NCBI GenBank assembly: GCA_946699065.1
Contig: CAMPDV010000021.1
Span: 1,178,001-1,242,000, forward strand
Length of the DNA: 64,000 bases
Direction: 5' to 3'
Origin: Loxodes magnus
Taxonomy: Eukaryota; Ciliophora; Karyorelictea; Loxodida; Loxodidae
The notes below the pieces were generated by a model. The model was not told where the DNA came from. It ran no database searches and saw only the letters and a list, made by a program, of their open reading frames with translations. Positions within the stretch are counted from its first letter, which is position 1; the number at the start of each line of letters is the position of its first letter. Positions 1 through 11,320 of the stretch are shown in pieces. The position numbers and the translations under genes are program-made.

Positions 1-303
1 TTATAAGTTACTAATAATTAAGAATAGTTAAAGATTCTAGCTACAATAGCTTATTTTGTATTTAAATATTCCTATTTTCATCTTTTAAATTTGTGTCTTT
101 CATGTATTAATTTAGAGGAATCTAGTGAAGTATATAATAAGTTTAGTTTATTAGGTATTATTTTATAATTATATAGTGGCTATTAAGTATTATTTAACTG
201 TATTATTTTAGCTATAAAGGTTTCTATTTGTAAGTAAATGATTTAAAATAAATAGAGTCAATAAAAATGAGATAAAAATATGTATCCGTTCATTAATGCA
301 CAC
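1..303. other. A+T-rich intergenic sequence
   Basis: I see no reading frame with protein-like composition and no RNA gene. It lies 3' of the minus-strand PAM2 gene that ends at 304. Confidence 0.4.
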
Positions 304-906
304 TCAGCTTTATGTATTTAACTCATCAGATTTTGCTTCACTTTCATCTTCACTTTCCTCTTCTTCGTAATTTTTTTATTATTTTCCACAGTTTTGAGAT
401 TTCTGAAGTTGATCACCCATTTTTTGTTCATTTTCCTTTGCCATTGAAAAGAGTTGCTCAATGTCTAATTTGAGAACGTTGCTTTAATTTTAGTTTTTTT
501 GAGCTTAGGCACCTTATTCAACAGAATATGAGTTACTTCTTTTCTTATTTTTCTTTTTCTTTCTTTTCCTTTTCTTCTTTTGCTCTTATGAAAAAGGGTT
601 ATACTCTTAATAGACTTTTAACTAAGCCATAGGAGGTTTATCTACAGTAAGTTGATAAAATAATAGAGTTTCTTTACTATATCAAATCAAGTCTTCAGAT
701 ATTTTTCTTTGCTATACATTATTATTCAATTCAAGATTAACGGCATATTCCATCTCTTCTTTTACAGCTTATCCAGGAACAAAAGGAGCAATATTAGGGG
801 AAATTTAGAATCCTGTATTACGATTCTCAATCTTTTACATATCTTATGGGACGAATTCTTTTGCAAAAATATTGAGTTTTGGAGTATCGTTTACAGAATT
901 CACCAT
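304..906 (-). CDS. PAM2-motif protein, likely poly(A)-binding-protein partner
   Basis: 200 codons with UAA/UAG as Gln, starting at the ATG at 906 and ending at UGA 304-306. Residues 9-21 read TPKLNIFAKEFVP, which matches the PAM2 consensus (LNxxAxxFxP) that binds the MLLE domain of poly(A)-binding protein. A weaker second copy (NIAPFVPG) follows about 25 residues later. The middle holds a strongly basic run (KKKRKRKKKKNKKR), and the C terminus is acidic and Ser-rich. One internal UGA reads as Trp (LIWYS). PAM2 proteins usually act in mRNA decay or translation; the specific role here is inference. No enzyme domain is visible. Confidence 0.7.
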
Positions 907-1609
907 TTAACCCTAACAATTAAATTGAAAAAGTTGACTTTCCTAATTTATATTAAATAAAGCTTTTATATCTTCATTTCTTACTTCTACACCAATACGC
1001 CATTATACTCCAGTACTACTTCAATCATCTGTAGTTATCACTATCACTATCACTATCTAACTATATTCAACATTTCAATCACAGTTTAACACAAATACTA
1101 ATTAATTATTTAAGATGAAGTATGATATTCATAATTACGAAAATTTAAAATATGCAGATATCTTTTTATTAAGCAATTTATACCTATTTCTTATGAAAGC
1201 TAGCTAGTTAAATGTATATAAGATACTATATATTTATTTACAATCTTTTAATTAGTAACTACTCATCTTTTGCTTTCTACTAAAATATTTATCTCTATAT
1301 TTTTTTCAGTTTAAGTGAATCTTTTAAATTTGTTATTTGGCTTATAAAGCTTTACTTATTATTTCTTTTTTAAGCACTCAAAATGCTTATATAGATAAAA
1401 CTTATTAAGGAAGGCACAAATAGTAGTAATTAGATTACAAAAGTAATAAATTGACGCTACTTAGCTATTTTATTTATTTTTATCCCGTTTATCAACATTT
1501 TCTTAAAGTGTCTTCAACTTTTCCTGCACTCTTTCTTAACCTCTAATCTAAAAACTTTTGATTCCTTTTTAAAGCTTGTGCAATATGATCTGATTAATTA
1601 TAAACTAAT
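907..1609. other. Intergenic, A+T-rich, with short CACTAT repeat
   Basis: Upstream regions of the divergent genes at 906 (minus) and 1610 (plus). Positions about 1038-1055 hold three copies of CACTAT. Long open frames exist only because UAR is not a stop; none shows a domain or protein-like bias that I can support. Confidence 0.35.
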
Positions 1610-2041
1610 ATGATGAATTTTAGTAAGGTAGAAATAAAGGATATAAATAGGCTTAATTTTATAAGAGATAATTTAAATATGGTATAAGATATTCCTATTA
1701 AAACTCCATAAAAGTAAGTTAGTATCCTTTAAAGCTCTTAATACCTATTATTTGCATATACTATTTGTATATTTCTCAGCATATTTTATCTCTTACCACA
1801 TTTCAACTATTTATAAGCCTAAACTAAATTCTCTTTTACTATTTCTAAAGATTCTGTAAAAGCCTTCTTAAAGATTTACAATGATGCAGGATAGTCTATT
1901 TATAAGGAAGATATATAACAGATGTAGAGCAATGGGAAATAAGGAAAATGATAAATATCCTTAGCAAAGTAAATGAAATAGAAAAAATAAGAAGCAGATG
2001 GTTATATGAAGGTAGAGGAATATCAATTAGCAATTAAATGA
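1610..2041 (+). CDS. Small single-pass membrane protein, unknown
   Basis: Starts at the double ATG at 1610 and ends at UGA 2039-2041, 31 bp before the next gene. A GT-AG stretch of 21 nt at 1714-1734 looks like an intron. Removing it gives 136 residues; both versions stay in frame, so splicing is not proven. The N-terminal 35 residues are polar, followed by a hydrophobic segment (AYTICIFLSIFYLL) that should span the membrane, then a Lys/Gln-rich tail. I do not recognise the family. Confidence 0.5.
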
Positions 2042-2072
2042 TTATTCTTTGTTTATTTATTTATAAATTTGA

Positions 2073-4154
2073 ATGGATTATTTGCTTGAAAGTAGAAGTA
2101 TCGATTCTTTAATATCAGATACTGAGCAATGAACAAATATTCAGGATATTATCGTAACAAGCTTTAGAATATTAAATAACTCATTAAAGTTCCAAACAGA
2201 AAAAATAACCTAGCTAGAAAAATAAATATAAAACACCAAAAACGATTAGCTTATACATAGCGTTGTCTAGAAGCTTGAAAGTAAACTAAGTATAGAAGAT
2301 ATGCAAGTTTTTCTAGATGATAAGATATCTAGAACTGAGTTTCAGTCCTCTTTAGCTCATAAAGTATCAAATTCAGAAATTTAGCAGATAATATAGTCAA
2401 AAGCTGACTAAAAAGAATTAGATTAAAAGGTAATTCAATTGAATAATAAGATTGATAGCATCTCAAAAGAAGTTAATAAGTAAATATCCTAGCAGAGTTA
2501 AGAAAGATAAATAGAGCAGATAAAAAAGCAAGTTGATCAATTCTAAAATTAGATTCAGTAGTTGCATACTAGCAAACTAGATAAGCAAAATCTATAGGGC
2601 CTTTTAAATTTGAAGGTTAACAAATAAGACTTTGATAATATTTTGATTAATAAAGTAGATTTTTCAGATATTGATAATTTAAACTAGCAGTTGGATTAAA
2701 AAATTGAATAGTAGGTGAATTAATTTATGACTAGCATTAATGAAAAGGTTTAAAAAAACGAGAATCAAACTAATTTAATGACAATAATTTAGCAAAAACC
2801 TGATATAAATGATCTAGAATAATTATAATATCAATTTCAATAGTACAAGCTAGATATCTAGAATAAGCTGACTAAGTAACAAGATTATATCGAGCATTCT
2901 TTAATAAACTACAATTCCGAGATGGCTTAGTTGAGAAATTTATACATCTAAGTAAAGAGTTACACCGAGAGTGTAGAATAAAAGCTACAGTATAAAGCTG
3001 ACTCTGAAGCTGTAAACAACTAGCATCTAAAATTGTATAATGAAGTTGATAAAGTAAATTAATCATTTGCAATATATGAATCAAATAGAGATAGCAAAAC
3101 AAAGACAAAAGGATAGTTTGATCTATTTTAATAACATCTAGGCAAGTTAAGCAACCAACTAAGTGTAGTAGAAAAATCATTGACAGAAGAAATATCGTAA
3201 TAAGAAGCTCTTTTAAAAAGCTCCCTTTAAAAATTTCAAGCAGACATATATTCTGAACAAAATAAAATAAGAAATTAACTAAACCAGCTTAGTTCATAAA
3301 TAAAAGAAGTATATTCTAGTGATATTGATTAAAAAACTCAACTAAGTGACACTGATATTAAAAGCACAATTGAAGTTAAGCACAAATAAGTAGTTAATCG
3401 AGTTTTTCAGATTAAAGATGAAATACAAAATTAGTTCTAAGAGCTAAAAAATGATCTTAAGCTTTTATTAGAAAGTAAAGTTTCTAAGCTAGATTTTTAG
3501 AAATATTAAAGTACATTCAGCATATAAAATATTCAATAAAGCTAATAGGAATTGGGAAAAGTTTTTTCAGAGTTTACTAACTTTTAGAAAGATCTTAATT
3601 TCTAAAATAATTAGCTTTAGTAGTTTATTGCGAAAATTAATTAGTAGTATGAAGAAATAGGTAAAGAATTACTTCTAAAATCTAATATTAAAGATATTTG
3701 CACGCTACTAGACTTAAAAGTCAATATTTAAGATGTAAATCCTATTTTTGAAGATTTTTATTCGCAATTTTAGGCTTTATAAAAGTGCATGATATCAAGC
3801 GGAAGATGATATTGATAAAGTAATATAACAATGAATGGATGTAGCATTCCTTGGGAAAATCAATTATTCAATAGCGATCCTGAGAATTATTTATGGGAAA
3901 ATAATTAAAGCTTTATAATAGTTGCCTAATAAGGAGTTTATCATATTAGAGTTATTTTCTTTTCAAACTGCAAGCCTAGTTTTTTTATAAATGGTGAATA
4001 AATTAGCTTAAATCAAAAGTAGCAGTAAAGCAATGGAAAAATTCCACCTATTTTATTGGAAGATTATGTAATTTTAGAAGACAAATCAAGACTTAGCGTT
4101 TCATGTATCGGAGGAGATCAATCACTCATAATCTTTGACATTTTCAAATTATGA
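2073..4154 (+). CDS. Long coiled-coil protein with C-terminal beta-rich domain
   Basis: 693 codons, from ATG 2073 (an in-frame UGA lies directly upstream) to UGA 4152-4154. Residues about 30-560 are a nearly continuous Gln/Lys/Glu/Leu-rich coiled coil in which most Gln are UAA or UAG. The last ~130 residues change character: aromatic, with short hydrophobic strands and Trp partly coded by UGA (GRWYWQ, CSIPWEN, YHIRVIFFSNCKPSFFING). Coiled coil plus a terminal strand-rich domain recalls C1q/TNF-like tails of some ciliary coiled-coil proteins, but that likeness is by eye. Probably a structural or scaffold protein. Confidence 0.7.
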
Positions 4155-4452
4155 TATTTTAATAATAATTACTTATCCTTAATTACCTTTTTAATAAAAG
4201 CTTCTAATTCTATACCTTATATTCCTTAATAAATGTAACTACCATAATCTTAACTTAATTATAATATCTTGTTTTAAAGCCTTATAATACTATAAACAAC
4301 AGTATATATAAAATAAGTAAAACTTTTCTTTTTCTTTTTATGATAATTTTATGAATGATACACAACATTGATTTGGTATAAAAGTTTGATCATAACTAGT
4401 TTAATAAAAAAAGTTTTAGGTATAATATTTATAAGCATTAAAATAGAAATTA

Positions 4453-5220
4453 TCATACAATCAGTTTTAGTGTGTTTTATTAGCAATGTTCAATAAGCGG
4501 AGATACCAATTATTTATTCTAATTATCTTTTTCGTTACTTTCTTCCAATTGATACCTTTAATTAATTTCTGTTTCTATAATATTTGGATTATAATTAATA
4601 CTAGGGCTACTATTTCTTTTAGTATAGTTCATTTCGATAGTAGTTTTGTTTCTTCTTCTATTTCTTAGTATCTTTGAAGAATTTTTATCAAATTAAATCA
4701 ATTTGCTTAAGACGGGCCTGCAGTTCTAATTTCCCTTTTTTTTTACTTGGAGAACTTATTGAGAAAGTCTTCTAATATTTTAATTAAAGTTTGTACTTTA
4801 AGAAGAAAGAACTGACTCATTTTCTGATGTATCATCTGACATAATTGAATCAAAGCTTTTGAATTACGTAAATCGACTTTATTTTATTTCTTTCAAGCTT
4901 CCACTCAAAGGCTGTTCTTAGTCTCGCACTTTAATTAAAGTTTCTTTCATTTGATTTAATTTAGCTAAAAATTTAAGAACCACTAAATTCTTCTAAGTTG
5001 GTACTTCTTGGCTTATAATATCAAAATCTAACTACACCTTATTTTTCTAGCTTTAGACTTAACTCGACTGCTACCGAACAATTTAAATTTGCTAATATAT
5101 TTTCAAATAACCTTCAGATTAAGCATCCTTAGAGAAAGTAACTTTGTTGAGAGAAGATTTAGATCTTTGCACTTTAGTTCTAGTCAATAAAATACTTAAT
5201 GCATTTCTGTTTTTCTTCAT
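4453..5220 (-). CDS. Unrecognised basic protein
   Basis: 255 codons from ATG 5220 to UGA 4453-4455, uninterrupted once UAR is Gln. The N terminus is basic (MKKNRNALSILLTRTKVQR), a central Ser/acidic patch follows (SIMSDDTSENESVLSS), and a later Arg-rich patch (KILRNRRRNKTT) could be a nuclear localisation signal. It is polar and probably largely disordered, with no domain I recognise. Neighbours on both sides are separated by several hundred A+T-rich bases. Confidence 0.6.
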
Positions 5221-6326
5221 TTTTTACTTTCATATAGGAAAGAATTAAATAATGCATTTTTGCTAATTCAATATAATCAAATCATAATTATTCCCCTTTT
5301 ATCCCCTAAGTATTTACACTATTATTTTATCTTCTATGCATCTAAGAATGATAAGCACTATTTTCTTCTTTCTTATTTCTCAACTTAAGAAATAAATTTC
5401 AATTTATATCCCGAAAGTGAAGATTTGAGGTCAGAAAATTGAATTAAAAAGAAATATAAATGGTTGGATATAATATTTAGTGAATTTTAAAAGGTAGAAT
5501 TAAGAAAGCTACTGATATTACATTAACTAATTGTTCATTATTAAACTCCTCTATTAAAGAATTCTTATTCAATTGATTTTTTAATAATGCTCTATCACTA
5601 TTTTAGTATAAGGAGTTTATATCTAGTATTATGGCAACTTTTATAACTTGCTTATATATATTAGTGTAAATATGAGATCTATTACTTGCTAGTGTATATT
5701 GTTCCTATTTAATATGCTGCTTGCTTTTTAAATAGTTTTACTCCTGTTTTAAGCTTTATATTTGAAAGTGAAATAAGGATAAGAGGATAAGTATCTATCT
5801 TAATAGAAGATAGATAGACTTAAATAAAGAAGCTGTTAGTTAAAATCCTTTTATCTACTTAAAAACTATAACAAAATAATAGGGAAAGCATTATTAACTA
5901 TCTAAAATTTATAACATTAGTAAAGTAATTAATTTGTATAAATGAGGTAGTTTTAATAGTTTTAACTGATTAATAGATTAATACTAGTTAAGGCTATTCA
6001 AAAACGAATAAGCTCCTAATTGAAGGAGTTTACTAAAGACTATTATATCTATTAGATAAAGTAAAACAAAATAACCATATATCATGGTTCTAGCACTTAT
6101 AAATATTATAATTAATATTACTAGAAATATATATTTAAAATAATAAAATGTAGGATATTATAAATCATAGAGAACTGTCTAGAATCTGTAATTAACTATT
6201 TAATTAACATTATTAACGAAATGGTTTAACAGATAATATTAGAGTTTTTATAGAGTATTAGAAGTAAGTAATAAAAGAAAGTTGAACTAAATAAAAAATC
6301 AAATCGTTAAAGAATAAATTAAATAT
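5221..6326. other. Intergenic A+T-rich region
   Basis: About 1.1 kb between two minus-strand genes. It has frequent UGA in most frames and low-complexity A/T runs. I see no gene, tRNA or repeat here. Confidence 0.4.
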
Positions 6327-6785
6327 TCAAAATCCAAAAAGAAGTGTACTTAGAATTGACATTCTCTGAGTTGGCCTTTTTTCTCTAATTGCTCTAATTA
6401 TTTGCACAATGTAAAAGGTGCCTGGAATTAATAAAATTATTCCTATGATTCATAAGGCGAAGGCATCTTAACTTTTAATTTTTTTTGTTTTTTCGTCATA
6501 AATTCCTAGAATAACTAAAACTAAACCTACACTCAATAAAATAAAGCTTATTAAGTATAATCGTTTAGGAATACCTGGTAATCCTTATCTACATTAAGTC
6601 ATTCTTCTTATTTCCATAGTTACCACTGAATCTGTTTACATTGGAGCTTAGAAGTGGTCAGATAATATTGGAACTTTCAATTCTAAATCTTTTTTTAGTT
6701 ATTTTTCTATTCTTTCATTGCTCTTTGTCATTTCGAATTCTTCATCGTTAGCAGATTACAACTAAAATGATTTTTATTCTTCCAT
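6327..6785 (-). CDS. TMEM230-like (DUF872) two-pass membrane protein
   Basis: 152 codons from ATG 6785 to UGA 6327-6329. About 80 polar N-terminal residues precede two hydrophobic segments: one starting near LYLISFILLSVGLVLVILG, and one containing LWIIGIILLIPGTFYIVQI (its Trp is UGA). They are joined by a short polar loop, and the protein ends in a basic tail. Two helices with the ...LLIPGTFYI.. signature match the TMEM230 family of vesicle-trafficking proteins, whose second helix ends in a conserved PG(F/T)Y-like motif. Assignment is by pattern, so moderate. Confidence 0.6.
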
Positions 6786-7620
6786 TTTATCGCTTAATTT
6801 ATTAAATAGTTTGCTATCAATTTAACAGTAGCTGATAATTATTAACTACATTAAAGTAAATTCCCTATATAACTTTTCATTTTATATATAACCATTAGAA
6901 ACTCCTATTTCACTACTTTTGCTTATCTCTTACTAGACTAACTTTAAACACTTATGTTCCTTAGTTCTTTTAGTTAAATAATCTTAGTCTATAAAATATT
7001 ATTATTCTAACTTTTACTATCTTAGAGGCTAAGCTGCATCTAGAGAAGTCAGAATAATATATACCTCTAAGTACATAAATTAGAAGGTAAATAGATTTAG
7101 AATTAAGCTAAAGGATAAGAATAAATAGTTATAATGTATAGCATTAGTAGAGATTACTATCTAACATAATGTAATCACTTAGACAATAAGCAGCAGATAA
7201 CTATAAATCAATCTAGTTTTAATGTATTTACTTCTATCTCTAGTTATAAGCACTTTGCTTATAACTATTTTCTATATCTTATACTAGAACTTTTAAATAA
7301 ACCATTATAGAAGACATTACTTAAAGCATATTCAGTTCTATAAGCATTACTTATTTCTACTAAAGTGGATTAAAGAAGAACTTACTACATTAAAGCGTAT
7401 TATTAAAATCATGCATTCCTAATAAACTAATAAACCATGGGTTCTTTAATCTATAATACATTCAAAAGCAGGTGTATAGATATTCCACATTTGCTATTAT
7501 TAAATAATAAAGAATAAGAGAGTGATATGAAAGGTTTATAAGCATAATGCTATATATTATAAATAAAGCTTAGCACTTTATAATTAAAAATAAAATCATA
7601 ATAAAGGCTTTGGGCATATA
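6786..7620. other. Intergenic A+T-rich region between divergent genes
   Basis: Holds the upstream regions of the TMEM230-like gene (minus) and the calpain (plus). No gene or recognisable regulatory motif. Confidence 0.4.
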
Positions 7621-9708
7621 ATGGCATAAAAGGATATTTAAAATTTAATTTAAAGGTTCAAAGTTTTAATTCCTTCGTTAGAATCCTAGGTATAGAACCT
7701 AAATGATATAAATCAGAGATTAGAGAATGAAAATATATAATTCATAGATACAGTTTTTCCTCCCATTGATTAGTCAGTATTTGGAAATGAAAACTCAGAT
7801 AAAAAAATTTAATGAAGAAGAGCAAGTGAGTTCATGCCTGAAAATGAGATTCAGATATTTTAAACAGGAGCAATGCCTAATGATATTATATAGGGGTAGT
7901 TAGGAAATTGCTGATTTATGTGCTCTCTTTCATCTTTAGCAGAACCTTAATAAAATAATTCCATTGATTTAGTAAAAAGACTCTTCATAACAGAAGGCTA
8001 CAATAAAAATGGGATGTACATTTTAAAGCTATGCAAAAATGGTGAGTGGTAAAATATAATAGTTGACGATTATTTCCCTTGTAAGCCAAATCAAGGCCCT
8101 ATTTTTGCGAAAAATTTTGGAAATGAAATTTGGGTATTGCTTTTAGAAAAAGCTTATGCTAAGTTGCATGGCTCGTATTATGCACTTAGAGGAGGATTTT
8201 GCTATGAAGCAATGATGGACTTAACAGGTTTTCCTACTTCAGTTATAAGCATTCCATAGTAATAATAAGAGGATTTTTAAAGTTAAAAGGAGAACTTCTT
8301 TTAGTAACTTTACTAATGAGACTAGAAAGGTTACTTAATTTCTGCTGGTATGCCAGGAGAAGATAAATGATCTGAAAAAGCGGAGCATAATAAAACTTCT
8401 GGTCTCATAGCTGGACATGCTTACTCATTGTTAAAAGTAGTAGATGTTAATAACTAAAGGTTAATCTAACTTCGAAATCCATGATCGAAAGTTGAATGAA
8501 ATGGAGATTGAAGCGACAATTCTGATAAATGGACTAAAAAAATGATAGAAGGTTGTAATTTTACTTCTGATCCACAAGATGGTTCATTCTGAATGAGTTA
8601 TGATGATTTTATTAACTACTTTATTGAAGTAAATGTTTGCAAAGTACAAAACTGAAATGAGGCTAGAGTTAAAGGGAAGTTTTCTAAATTAAAAAACTCC
8701 AGAGAAGTAATTTCCAAATGAGTCTATATTTTAAAAATAGAAGGACAAAAGGGTAAGAAATATGATGTTAATATAACGTTACATCAAGAAGATCCAAGAA
8801 TTTAGCATGTAGAAGAGTTAAGGCCTTCCTAAGATATCCATTTTGCTATATTCAAATTGGATTAAAATGGTTAATGAAATTTCTTGTAAGTTGTAATTTA
8901 ATATACACCCTTTGAAAGATAAATATTGCTAGAAACTTAATTTGAAATAGGTTAATATCTAATTTTCCCTTTTACAACAGGAAAGAGACTTAATCCAGTT
9001 AATTAAACAAGCTAAAGGGTACCTTTATTAAAAAATGGTTAAATGACTCAAGTTTTTAGAACTACTTGCATTGATATATTTAGAAAACTTGATCTCTTTA
9101 TGAATTAAATGCTAAACTTTGAGGAATTCAACTAGCTGTTTCAAAATACGAGTACAAGATTTACCTCTCAGACATTTTAAGAAGAAATTATTTAAAAATA
9201 TTAATCATATGAAAAGGAACTTACTTTGCAAGGATTCCTTCATTTCATGGAAGCTTTTACTTAGCAGAAAGAAGAAGAAGTATGGAGTATTTTGAGTAAT
9301 CTAGGGTATAGAGAAGACTTGTTTAGCGAATTTTCTAGAGTGATTGTTTTATCGATTCACTCAAATGCTAATTTTAAAATAAGATGCGAAGCAAATAGCT
9401 TTTAGATGAATTAGGACTAATTAAGTATAATCATTGAAAAAAATCACAATTTAGCCATAACACCAAATGAATAAAAATATTTACAAATATTAAAAATTGA
9501 AATATCTAAATACCTAACCTTTTATGTCGCTTCCAACCAAGAAAAAGCAGATTTAAATATTGCGATAGATTTTTCTTAGTCAAGCAATGTATTTTATGAC
9601 TAAATATAAAAAACTGTGTAAGCTGGTTAAACCTCGTATCTTGGATCGGTATTATGTGATTAGAATAGTGAGGACTCAGAGTTAATAGAAGTTTATACGA
9701 TTAGTTGA
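7621..9708 (+). CDS. Calpain-type cysteine protease
   Basis: 695 codons from ATG 7621 to UGA 9706-9708, no intron needed. All three catalytic residues of a C2 peptidase are present: Cys in QLGNCWFMCSL (residue ~96), His in TSGLIAGHAYSLL (~266) and Asn in LRNPWSKVEWNGDWSD (~286). Four conserved Trp in these blocks are written UGA (NCW, NPW, EWN, GDW), which is strong evidence for UGA = Trp. After the protease core come beta-rich C2-like segments (residues ~340-500) and a helical region. No penta-EF-hand is evident. Likely an active calcium-responsive cytosolic protease. Confidence 0.9.
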
Positions 9709-9771
9709 AAAAAAAGGATATTTACACTGAATTAAATTTATTAATTATTATTTACTTATTTAGTTCCTTTA

Positions 9772-10932
9772 TCATCTATCATTTATTTGCTTTTTTGCTA
9801 TATTTGAATAACTAAATTAATTTTAAATTGGTTCTTTCTTTATTTCTCTAAAAGTAAGCATATGAAAATTGGAGTAATTGACTTTCTTAGATTTATTAAG
9901 ATCAAAATAATGGTATTTTTGCTAAATGTTACTAGTATAATTAGTATTTTTTTAACTTAGTATATGTAGGTGATTAAGATAGTATATTCTTATTTAAAGA
10001 ACTGAAATACGAAAGGATACAGAAATTTATAATGAACGATGTTAATTACAAAGTTAAAAAGAATAATTAGCTGAAAGAACGCAAGCACGAGTTACTAATT
10101 CACCTTGTTTTTGCATTGCAGGAAGTAAAATGATGCAACGTTCCTTGTTTCTAAGAAATCCATCTAAGCTGTCCATTTTTACACCATTAAATTCGACTTC
10201 AGCTCCTATCATGTTTGTTTTATCAACTTCTAAGGGAGGATCTGCTATATAGCAACATAAAAGTAATTTAAGCATTTAATTCAAAAAATTGATTAAAGCT
10301 TCTTGATCAATTGAGGAGTAAGTTTCAGTAATTTACTAAGCTAATTGGTCTAATTTGCTTTAACTACTAAGAGATCCCAAAATATCTTATCAATTACTTT
10401 AGTAAGCTTTGCGAAGTACATTAACAACTGGACCTTCAAGTTTTTTAAATCTAAGAGTATCTAATAAAATTTATTCACAGGGAAAGAAGTAGTTAACTAT
10501 ATTTTTAGAAAGTATTTGGAAGGTACTACTAAAAAATTAGACGAGGTTTTTTAGATTGTTAAGATTTTCTAAATGATCAAAGAAAAAATCTTGGCATTCA
10601 ACTCTATAAAATTCGTTTGCAAACTGAATGAGTTCTTATTACATAAAAAATGTGCTTGAAGTATCACTGAATCCTGGTAGCATATGTCTCATATTACTTT
10701 GCATGACCAATATTTCTTCTTGTAATGCTTTGTTTTACGATAATAAAGAATCACGTTCTTTTCTAACACTTGCAAACTTAGACGTTATGATACGGAGTTT
10801 TGTTTTAAGTTCTTTGAGTTCATGTTCTGGATCCTAGGTTTTTAAGCTAACTTTGGTATCTTCTTAGTTATTAAATATATTAAACTCAGAGAAGTTAGAT
10901 TTTTCAAATTCGTTATTAGCATTGCCTTTCAT
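9772..10932 (-). CDS. Unrecognised protein with coiled-coil start
   Basis: Reads from ATG 10932 to the first in-frame UGA at 9772-9774 (386 codons). The N-terminal ~90 residues include a coiled coil (ELKELKTKLRIITSKFASV), followed by a helical, hydrophobic domain and a well-conserved-looking end (MDSLDGFLRNKERCIILL). The convincing protein ends near 10057 (…ACVLSANYSF). The ~94 codons after it are open only because UAR is not a stop, so a hidden intron or different end is possible. It converges on the calpain with 63 bp between stops. Family not recognised. Confidence 0.55.
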
Positions 10933-11320
10933 TTAATCAATTCTTTATATCTTTTATTATTAAACCTATATCTAACAATTGTTATCTATTACTTAACTAT
11001 TCTTTATAGGCTAGTTATTGCCAATTCCTACTGATAACTTTAAGAAACATTGATCTATATAATAGTTTTTATATTTCCTATGGAAAATAACTAAAGGATT
11101 AAATAATATCTAGGTTAGTCTTTATTAAAATACTAAATATATAAAATTTTTGCTTTTTAGTAAAGCTATTTTTAATTAGATTGAAAGACATTCTATAATT
11201 AACTGTTAATTTGATTACTTAATAATTTAAATAAATCCCTTCTTAGATAGTTAATTTATTTATCTTAATTTATATATAATCTATTAAAACTATAAGCATC
11301 TATATTTTATACCAATTAGA
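10933..11320. other. Intergenic A+T-rich region
   Basis: Upstream of the gene starting at 10932 and downstream of the WW protein gene. Nothing recognisable. Confidence 0.4.
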
